From Deltaproteobacteria bacterium (GTDB lineage Bacteria > Desulfobacterota > Desulfobacteria > Desulfobacterales > Desulfatibacillaceae): a DNA stretch of 7,248 nt. A program made the translations under genes and the position numbers. Under the pieces are notes generated by a model. It saw only the letters and a program-made list of their open reading frames with translations. It ran no database searches and was not told the origin of the DNA. Positions 1-5,515 of the stretch are shown here, one piece after another. Location of the stretch: assembly GCA_021815525.1 (NCBI GenBank), contig JAKAGN010000134.1, positions 1 to 7,248 of the forward strand. Reading direction: 5' to 3'. The first letter of the stretch is position 1. Each line of letters begins with the position of its first letter.

Positions 1-47
1 CGGGGGCCCAAAGCATGAAAATGGCCCGCCCCCGGCCCCCCGTAATG

Positions 48-75
48 GCGCGGGTGTGCTTCGCACACGCCGCGC
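48..75. other. Strong hairpin (12 bp stem, TTC loop)
   Basis: GCGCGG followed by GTGTGC (48-59) pairs with GCACAC and CCGCGC (63-68 and 70-75) around a TTC loop, with one bulged G at 69. The stem is almost all G-C. No T-tract follows on the plus strand, so it is not a canonical intrinsic terminator. It may be the terminator-like end of an upstream gene or part of a palindromic intergenic repeat. The structure is seen in the sequence; its function is not known. Confidence 0.45.
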
Positions 76-198
76 GGGTTATGGAGGGCTTCGCATTAGG
101 CCGGTCAACGCATGAAAGGCGGAAAAGGGGGAAACTGGTTGGATGCTTCGTGGTCGAAGGCCAGGGTTCACCCAACAAATTCGGTTGAAGAAAAACTG

Positions 199-228
199 CC
201 CGGGTGTCCCGTTCGCGGGATTTCCGGG
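199..228 (+). other. Leader hairpin with TTCG tetraloop
   Basis: The inner stem TCCCG/CGGGA (207-211 with 216-220) closes a TTCG loop. The outer stem CCCGG/CCGGG (199-203 with 224-228) is separated from it by a 3x3 internal loop in which G-T wobbles are possible. It lies about 120 bases upstream of the gene 1 start and is not followed by a T-run. It could stabilise or regulate the leader transcript, but this is inference from structure alone. Confidence 0.4.
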
Positions 229-332
229 AACTGAAATAAGCCCATCCCCCTTTACCGAAAATTTTTTGACCACCCATGCGGGGGAGGGACGGGAGAGCCT
301 TTTGTTTACAAGAGGTTTCATCTCCCCCCGCA

Positions 333-338
333 AAGGAG
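333..338 (+). promoter_or_regulatory. Shine-Dalgarno of gene 1
   Basis: AAGGAG lies 10 bases before a GTG codon at 349. No other start near the 5' end of the reading frame has a comparable ribosome-binding site, so this motif fixes the GTG start of the 1,115-aa protein. Confidence 0.7.
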
Positions 339-348
339 CTACCATAAA

Positions 349-3300
349 GTGAAGCGCGCCAAGGACAGACTGCACCGGGTGCTGGTGATCGGGGCGACCC
401 CGGCCGGGATCGCCGCCGTGAACAAGCTGGGTGAGCTGGGCATCCCCGTGACCCTCGTCGACCCGGATCCCGACCTGAACGAGAAGCTCTCCCGCGAGGA
501 ATGGAGGCTCCCGTCGGGGGTGGCTCTCAACTACGCCCACCGCTCGGGGCTCTTGCGCATACTGCGGAACCCCGCCATCCGGCTTCTTGCGCCCGGCGAG
601 GTCACGAGCGTCAAGAACACGGCCGAAGGCTTCTCGGCCAGGATCACCTGCCGCGCCACCTACGTGGACGCCGAACGCTGCACCCTTTGCGGAAGCTGCG
701 AGAAGGTCTGCCCGGTGACGCTTGCGGGCGGCAAGAAGGCCGTGACCTCCTCGGGACGCATGAGCCTTCCGGGCAGGCCCAGGATCGAGAAACGGAAAAA
801 TCCCCCCTGCCGGGAGGGTTGCCCCCTCGGGGTCAACGCCCAGGCCTACCTGGCCCTTACACGCGCCGGGCGCTACGCCGAGGCATTGGACGTGGTGCGG
901 CGGGACAACGTGCTTCCCGGCATCTGCGGCCGCGTCTGCACTCACCCCTGCGAGAAGGACTGCCGCAGGAAGGACGTGGATGCGCCCTTGACCATCCGGG
1001 CCGTGAAGCGCTTTCTGGCGGACTGGGAGCTTGGCCACGCCGCGGACGCGCTACCGGAGCGGGTGGAGCCCTTCCGGGAGAAGAAGGTGGCGGTTGTGGG
1101 CTCTGGCCCCGCCGGGATCGCGGCCGCCGCGGACCTTACGCGCTTGGGCTACGCCGTGACCGTCCTGGAGCGGGAAAAGGAGATCGGCGGGCTCCTGCGC
1201 TACGCCATAGGCGCCTACCGGCTGCCGCGCGAGATACTGGATAGGGAGATCGGGTGGATCAAGGCCCTGGGCGTGCGCTTCGAGACCGACAGCGCCGTGG
1301 ATTTCAAGAAGGACCTTCCGAAGCTTTGCGCCGAAAACGACGCGGTGCTCCTGGCCACCGGCGCGTGGACGGACCGCAGGCTAGGTATGCCCGGCGAGGA
1401 CCTCGAAAACGTGGAGGGCGCGGTCTCCTTCCTCTCACGGGTCTACCGCGGGGAGATCAAGTCTCTTTCGGGGAAAACCGCCGTCATCGGCGACGGCAAC
1501 TCGGCCTTCGACGCGGCCCGGGCCGTGAAGCGCCTTGGCGGAAATCCCACCATCGTGTCGTGGTTTCCCGCGGAGATGGTCCCGGCCGACGAGGACGAGA
1601 TAAGGGCCGCCGCCGAGGAGGACATCCCCATCGTCTTCAAGACCCGGGTTGTTGAGTTTTCCGGGAAGAACGGGAAGCTTGCGGCGCTCGTCTGCCGCGC
1701 CACGAAGCCCGGCAAGCCCGATCAAAACGGCATCGCCTGGCCGGTCACGGTACAGGACGCGAAGCCCTTCGAGCTTGAATTCGACCGCGCGGTGGTGGCC
1801 ATCGGCCAGGTGGGGCCCTTCGCGGAAAAGCCCGGCGATCCGGGCGTCCCGGTGAGCGATTCCGGCTTCCTCAAGGCGGGCGCTGGCCACGAAACCGGCA
1901 TCCCGAAGGTTTACGCAACGGGCGACGCGGCGAGCGGCCCGTCATCGGTGGTCAAAGCCATGGCCGGGGGCAGGGCCGCGGCCCGCTCCATCCACCGCGC
2001 GCTTTCCGGCGAAGAGATTTTCCCGGAGACCGTGCGGCCGGCGGCCCGGGACTACGCCCCGGTGGGCGCGGACGTTTTCGCCCTCTCGCGGGCCGTGGAG
2101 CCCGAGCGCCGTGGAAAGCAGCGGGTGGCGGACTTTTCCGAGGCGGTGCTGGGGCTTTCCGAGGCCCAGGCCATCTCCGAGGCCGAGCGCTGCCTCGCCT
2201 GCGGGGACTGCTCCGAGTGCCTCCTGTGCCGCGAGGCCTGCGGCGCCATCGGGGCCGTGAGCCACGGCGCCCCTGACTTCGAGACAAAGGAGCACGCCGG
2301 GGTGGTTATCCTGGCGGACCCGGACCTGGCCCCGGCGCTTAGGGGCGACGACGTGATCCGGGCCTACGGGCCGCCCGCGGCCAAGAGCGACGTCTTCGCC
2401 ATGATCCTGCGCGGCTTCGCGGCCGCGGCCTCCGCCATGTCGCTCCTTTCCGGCACCTCCGACCGGCCCAGGGGCCGGGGCGTGCCGCTTTCCGTTCCGG
2501 ACCCCGGCCTCGACCCGGAGGTAAGGGTGGGGGTCTTCGTGTGCCGCTGCAACGAGTCCCTGGGCTTTTCCCCGGCCATGGAGGCCTTCGTCGAGGAGCT
2601 TAAAACGCTTCCCGAGGTGGTACACGCCGAGACCCTGACCTCCGCCTGCGCGCCCGAGGGTTACGCCCACATCGTGCGCAGCATCCGCAGAAAGGGCGTC
2701 ACCCGCGCGGTTCTCGCCTCCTGCGTGTGCTGCCCCCTGGATTTCGTCTGCTCGGCCTGCACGGACCAGAGGAGCCGCTTGAAGTTCGGCCTCTTCAAGG
2801 GCACGGGCGTCTCCCGCTCGATGGTGGAGACCGTCAACATAAGGGGCGAGGCCCTCTCGCTCCTTTCGTCGGACCCGGCGGCCGCCGAGGCCCGTTTCCG
2901 GGGCCTCCTCACCCGCTCCATCCGCCGGGTCAAGCGCTTGAAGACCCTTCCCGCGCCCATCCGCACCTACAACTTCACCTTCGCGGTGATCGGCTCCACC
3001 GAGCCCGCCCGGCACGCGGCCCGCGCGCTGGCCGAAAGCGGCAACGAGGTCTTCGTGTTCGCGGACGACGGCTCGCCGGAGCTTTCTTCCTTCCAGAACG
3101 TGCACAGATTCCCGGAGTCCGGCGTGAAGTCCCTCTCCGGCACGGTGGGGGACTTCCGCATCATGATCGAGGCCGAGAGCGGCCCGCGCACCGTCCACGC
3201 AGGGGCCGTGATCCTGGGGACCGACGACTCCTCCCCGGTTTCCTACGCGCCCCGCGAGGGCCAGTGCGGACGCATGGTGGACTCCGGGGCCCAGAGGGTC

Positions 3301-3696
3301 GGCGAGGAGGGCGTGCCCTTCCTCTTTCCGGGCGGCACCTCCGTGGCCGGGCTCTTCCTGGCCGATCCCGAGGATGTCCGGGTCTCCGAGCGGAAGAAGG
3401 GGCTCGCCGCCGCCGTGTGCGCAGCCTCCGTCATGCCCCGGGGGCCGCGCCAGAGCAAGGGCTACACCGTGACGGTGGACGGCTCCCGCTGCCGGGGATG
3501 CGGGGCCTGCGTCTCGGTCTGCCCCTACCAGGCCGTGAGCCTGGTGCGGAGCGACTCCGCGGGCTTCACTGCCCTCGTGGACGAGGCCCTGTGCAAGGGC
3601 TGCGGCAACTGCGTGTCCCTGTGCCCGCCCTCGGCCATGGACAGCCCTTACCGCAGCCGCGCCTATCTGGCGCGCATGTTGGAAGACGTGCTGTGA
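349..3696 (+). CDS. GltD/HdrA chimeric FAD- and NAD(P)H-dependent iron-sulfur oxidoreductase
   Basis: A 1,115-aa cytoplasmic flavo-iron-sulfur protein with no signal peptide or membrane segment. Domains in order: (1) residues 10-125, a degenerate HdrA-like Rossmann fold (VIGATPAG) and a [4Fe-4S] motif C111xxCxxCxxxC121; (2) residues 150-210, the GltD/DPYD-type double-cluster domain with C154, C158, C193, C197, C201 and C205; (3) residues 246-552, the GltD/NfnB-like oxidoreductase with FAD motif GSGPAG (251-256), a nucleotide-binding segment IGDGNSAFDAA (380-390) and the C-terminal FAD motif ATGDAASGP (523-531); (4) a cysteine cluster C615, 618, 621, 624, 627, 631; (5) residues 724-960, an HdrA N-terminal-like domain (VCRCN at 731-735, C767, SCVCC at 791-795) and a second degenerate Rossmann fold (881-886); (6) a 2[4Fe-4S] ferredoxin (C1048-C1058 and C1082-C1092). 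By family knowledge the GltD core moves electrons between NAD(P)H and FAD/Fe-S centres. By context I infer it is the NAD(P)H port of an Hdr complex made with genes 2 and 3. The dibasic motif that usually follows the nucleotide-binding strand in GltD is SWF here (404-406), so NADH may be the true cofactor. The domain reading is secure; the partner and direction are inferred. Confidence 0.9.
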   Translation: MKRAKDRLHRVLVIGATPAGIAAVNKLGELGIPVTLVDPDPDLNEKLSREEWRLPSGVALNYAHRSGLLRILRNPAIRLLAPGEVTSVKNTAEGFSARITCRATYVDAERCTLCGSCEKVCPVTLAGGKKAVTSSGRMSLPGRPRIEKRKNPPCREGCPLGVNAQAYLALTRAGRYAEALDVVRRDNVLPGICGRVCTHPCEKDCRRKDVDAPLTIRAVKRFLADWELGHAADALPERVEPFREKKVAVVGSGPAGIAAAADLTRLGYAVTVLEREKEIGGLLRYAIGAYRLPREILDREIGWIKALGVRFETDSAVDFKKDLPKLCAENDAVLLATGAWTDRRLGMPGEDLENVEGAVSFLSRVYRGEIKSLSGKTAVIGDGNSAFDAARAVKRLGGNPTIVSWFPAEMVPADEDEIRAAAEEDIPIVFKTRVVEFSGKNGKLAALVCRATKPGKPDQNGIAWPVTVQDAKPFELEFDRAVVAIGQVGPFAEKPGDPGVPVSDSGFLKAGAGHETGIPKVYATGDAASGPSSVVKAMAGGRAAARSIHRALSGEEIFPETVRPAARDYAPVGADVFALSRAVEPERRGKQRVADFSEAVLGLSEAQAISEAERCLACGDCSECLLCREACGAIGAVSHGAPDFETKEHAGVVILADPDLAPALRGDDVIRAYGPPAAKSDVFAMILRGFAAAASAMSLLSGTSDRPRGRGVPLSVPDPGLDPEVRVGVFVCRCNESLGFSPAMEAFVEELKTLPEVVHAETLTSACAPEGYAHIVRSIRRKGVTRAVLASCVCCPLDFVCSACTDQRSRLKFGLFKGTGVSRSMVETVNIRGEALSLLSSDPAAAEARFRGLLTRSIRRVKRLKTLPAPIRTYNFTFAVIGSTEPARHAARALAESGNEVFVFADDGSPELSSFQNVHRFPESGVKSLSGTVGDFRIMIEAESGPRTVHAGAVILGTDDSSPVSYAPREGQCGRMVDSGAQRVGEEGVPFLFPGGTSVAGLFLADPEDVRVSERKKGLAAAVCAASVMPRGPRQSKGYTVTVDGSRCRGCGACVSVCPYQAVSLVRSDSAGFTALVDEALCKGCGNCVSLCPPSAMDSPYRSRAYLARMLEDVL

Positions 3697-3819
3697 AGGG
3701 CGCTCAAAACGCGATCCGCTGTGTTGCGCATCGGCTTACGCTCGGTCACGTACAAGAAGTACGCTCCCATCGCGCGCGCCTTGCGCGCCGTGCGGCTCAT
3801 CGTTTTGAGCGCCCTTCAC
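3693..3819. repeat. 127-bp palindromic element with perfect 19-bp terminal inverted repeats
   Basis: GTGAAGGGCGCTCAAAACG (3693-3711) is the exact reverse complement of 3801-3819. Between the arms sit two more perfect hairpins: CGTAC/GTACG around AAGAA (3749-3763) and GCGCGC/GCGCGC around CTT (3774-3788). GCGAT at 3711-3715 can also pair with ATCGC at 3769-3773. The left arm includes the TGA stop of gene 1 (3694-3696). No open frame inside looks coding. It resembles a REP- or MITE-type intergenic repeat and could act as a bidirectional terminator or mRNA-stabilising structure between genes 1 and 2. Whether it is multi-copy cannot be seen from one window. Confidence 0.75.
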
Positions 3820-3822
3820 GCC

Positions 3823-3851
3823 GGGCCTTCGTTCAAGGGCAGAAAAGGCCC
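3823..3851 (+). terminator. Possible terminator-like hairpin, no T-tract
   Basis: GGGCCTT (3823-3829) pairs perfectly with AAGGCCC (3845-3851) across a 15-base loop, just after the 127-bp repeat and about 70 bases before gene 2. No T-run follows, so intrinsic termination is doubtful. It may instead contribute to the structured 5' leader of gene 2. Confidence 0.25.
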
Positions 3852-3910
3852 CAGCGCTGACCTGGGTGGATGCTGCGACCTTGAAAATATTTCGGAAACA
3901 TAGTGAAGCA

Positions 3911-3914
3911 AGGA
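3911..3914 (+). promoter_or_regulatory. Shine-Dalgarno that decides the start of gene 2
   Basis: AGGA lies 6 bases before ATG 3921. An upstream in-frame GTG at 3903 has only a weak CGGA (3894-3897) and would add six residues with no family similarity, so ATG 3921 is preferred. Confidence 0.55.
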
Positions 3915-3920
3915 CAGGTA

Positions 3921-5510
3921 ATGGAAAAGGAAGAACTTAAAATCCTCGTGTTCCTGTGCAACTGGGGGCCGCACGCGGCCTTCCAGTCGCTCCAGGACGC
4001 GGGGCACCCCATTCTGGCGCGCATGAAGATGGTGCGCGTGCCGTGCTCGGGCCGCCTCACCACGGCGCTCTTGTTCAAGCCCTTCGAGATGGGGGCCGAC
4101 GGCGTGGTCCTCTTGGGCTGCGCCGAGGGCGCATGCCGCTACGGCGTGGGCACGGCGACCGCCAGGAACAACGTGGAGGACACCCGCGACATCCTGAACC
4201 TCCTGGGGCTCTCGGGCGAAAGGCTGGCCCACGCCCACTTCCGGGAGGAGGAGTCGGAGGAGCTGGTCCGCTTCCTTACGGGCTTCGAGGAGAGGGTGCG
4301 GGCGCTGGGAAAAAGCCCCGTGACGCCCCGGCCCAAGCCCGAGCCCTCCGGGGACCTTGCCGGGCGCATCAGGAAGATCGTGGCGGACTACGACGTACAC
4401 GCCTGCCAGGACTGCGGCAAATGCACATCGGCCTGCTCCCTGACGCTTGCCGGGAAGCCCTTCTCGCCCCGGGCGATGGCGGCGGCGCTTATCGCCGGGA
4501 ACCTTACGGACGAGGCCGTGACGAAGGGCGTGTGGTCCTGCCTCACCTGCGGCCTGTGCACCGACCGCTGCCCCAGCGCCGTGAACTTTCCCGAGTTCGT
4601 GGGGCGCGTCCGGGCGCTCCTCCTGGAAGCCGGGCTCCCGGGCTTTTCGGCCCACGACGGCTTCTTCCAGTCCCTTTCCCGCACCATGTGCTCGCCGGGG
4701 CTTCCGGTAAGGCATTGGGACTGGCTGCCGGAGGACCTCAAGCTGGACCGGGGGAGCCCCGTCCTATTCTTCGGCGGCTGCGCGCCCTTCTTCGACGTGT
4801 TCTTCCGCCACAGCCTGAAGGTGAACACCCGGAAGATACTCACCGACAGCATCCGGCTCATGAACTTCTTCGACGTCGCGCCCGCGGTCCTCGATAACGA
4901 GCGCTGCTGCGGCCACGATCTCCTCTGGAGCGGCGACCGCGAGAGTTTCCTCTCGCTCGCCCGCCTGAACGCCGCGGCAGTCAAGGAGTCTGGCGCGAAG
5001 GAGGTGGTGGTGGCCTGCCCCGAGGGCTTGCGCACCCTTGCGGTGGACTACCCCCGCGAGGGCGTGCCCCTGGGCGTTCCGGTGACCCACATTCTGGAGT
5101 TCGTGGAGCGCCACGTTTCGAAGGGCGCGGTGGCCTTCTCGGCTCCAGGCCGGAAGATCGCCTTCCAGGACCCTTGCAGGCTTTCCCGGCACATGGAGCT
5201 GGCCCCGCTCCCCCGTAAGCTCATGGCCCGCCTGGGCGGGGCGCCTTTGACGGAGATGCCCCGGAAGGGCGTCTCCGCCGTGTGCTGCGGAAACTCCGCC
5301 TGGACCGGTTGCGACCGTTACGCCAAGGCCCTCCAGGTGGAGCGCCTCCGGGAGGCCAGGGCCACCGGCGCGGAGCTCCTGGTGACGGCCTGCCCCAAGT
5401 GCCAGATCCACTTGGCCTGCGCCATGAACGATCCCTTTCTGAAAAAAGACCTGGAAATGGAGATGGAGGACTTGACGGGCCTCCTTTCCCGAACCATCCA
5501 CTGGGAATGA
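3921..5510 (+). CDS. MvhD-HdrC-HdrB fusion protein (heterodisulfide reductase-like electron-transfer subunit)
   Basis: 529 aa, cytoplasmic, three modules that are usually separate proteins. Residues 7-120 are MvhD-like (hydrogenase delta subunit, a [2Fe-2S] carrier): LCNWG at 12-16, PCSGR at 41-45, and GCAEGAC at 66-72. The usual CNWC motif has lost its second cysteine (Gly16). Residues 145-235 are HdrC-like with two [4Fe-4S] motifs, C162xxCxxCxxxC172 and C207xxCxxCxxxC217P. Residues 280-525 are HdrB-like with two CCG domains. The second is complete (C419, C455-C456-G457, C491-P-K-C494). The first has C287 and C329-C330-G331 but ends in C366-P-E-G, lacking the final cysteine. In known Hdr complexes MvhD links HdrA to the electron-input enzyme, and HdrC passes electrons to the noncubane clusters of HdrB, where the disulfide is reduced. 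It lies 224 bp after gene 1 and 5 bp before gene 3, consistent with one complex. The physiological substrate is unknown; CoM-S-S-CoB is unlikely in a bacterium. Confidence 0.9.
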   Translation: MEKEELKILVFLCNWGPHAAFQSLQDAGHPILARMKMVRVPCSGRLTTALLFKPFEMGADGVVLLGCAEGACRYGVGTATARNNVEDTRDILNLLGLSGERLAHAHFREEESEELVRFLTGFEERVRALGKSPVTPRPKPEPSGDLAGRIRKIVADYDVHACQDCGKCTSACSLTLAGKPFSPRAMAAALIAGNLTDEAVTKGVWSCLTCGLCTDRCPSAVNFPEFVGRVRALLLEAGLPGFSAHDGFFQSLSRTMCSPGLPVRHWDWLPEDLKLDRGSPVLFFGGCAPFFDVFFRHSLKVNTRKILTDSIRLMNFFDVAPAVLDNERCCGHDLLWSGDRESFLSLARLNAAAVKESGAKEVVVACPEGLRTLAVDYPREGVPLGVPVTHILEFVERHVSKGAVAFSAPGRKIAFQDPCRLSRHMELAPLPRKLMARLGGAPLTEMPRKGVSAVCCGNSAWTGCDRYAKALQVERLREARATGAELLVTACPKCQIHLACAMNDPFLKKDLEMEMEDLTGLLSRTIHWE

Positions 5511-5515
5511 GAATC

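Larger units (their letters stand above)
1..348. other. Non-coding, hairpin-rich region upstream of gene 1
   Basis: No convincing gene is seen on either strand. Third codon positions in the short open frames lack the strong G/C bias of the three real genes. The stretch is rich in self-complementary sequence: a near-palindrome at 1-42 (CGGGGGCC against GGCCCCCCG), a 12-bp hairpin at 48-75, a CTTCG/CGAAG hairpin at 146-159 and a two-tier hairpin at 199-228. A C-rich run at 245-250 and another at 324-329 could each pair with the G-run at 280-284. I found no -35/-10 pair with good spacing and no clear sigma-54 site, so no promoter is called. It probably holds the end of the upstream transcription unit and the 5' leader of gene 1. 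Confidence 0.6.

Noticed and set aside
251..310. Possible sigma-70 promoter using TTTACC or TTGACC
   Set aside because: No acceptable -10 hexamer lies 16-18 bases downstream of either candidate -35.
302..311. TTGTTTACAA as a redox-sensor (Rex) operator
   Set aside because: Only a 10-bp near-palindrome; Rex sites have TTGT/ACAA half-sites separated by a longer spacer, so the match is too weak.
79..1038. 319-codon open frame on the minus strand
   Set aside because: Mostly antisense to the well-supported gene 1; a shadow of its G/C-biased codons, with no recognisable domain.
1942..3198. 418-codon open frame on the minus strand
   Set aside because: Antisense to gene 1; low-complexity Gly/Ala/Arg/His composition typical of a shadow frame in high-G+C DNA.
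3711..3800. tRNA or structured ncRNA inside the 127-bp repeat
   Set aside because: No cloverleaf or conserved tRNA boxes; the symmetric nested palindromes fit a repeat element better.
2727..3860. 377-codon plus-strand frame overlapping the end of gene 1 and the repeat
   Set aside because: Different frame from gene 1, Arg/Gly/Pro-rich shadow; its extension through the palindromic element has no domain similarity.
3816..4715. 299-codon minus-strand frame over the start of gene 2
   Set aside because: Antisense shadow of the MvhD-HdrC region, no recognisable motifs.
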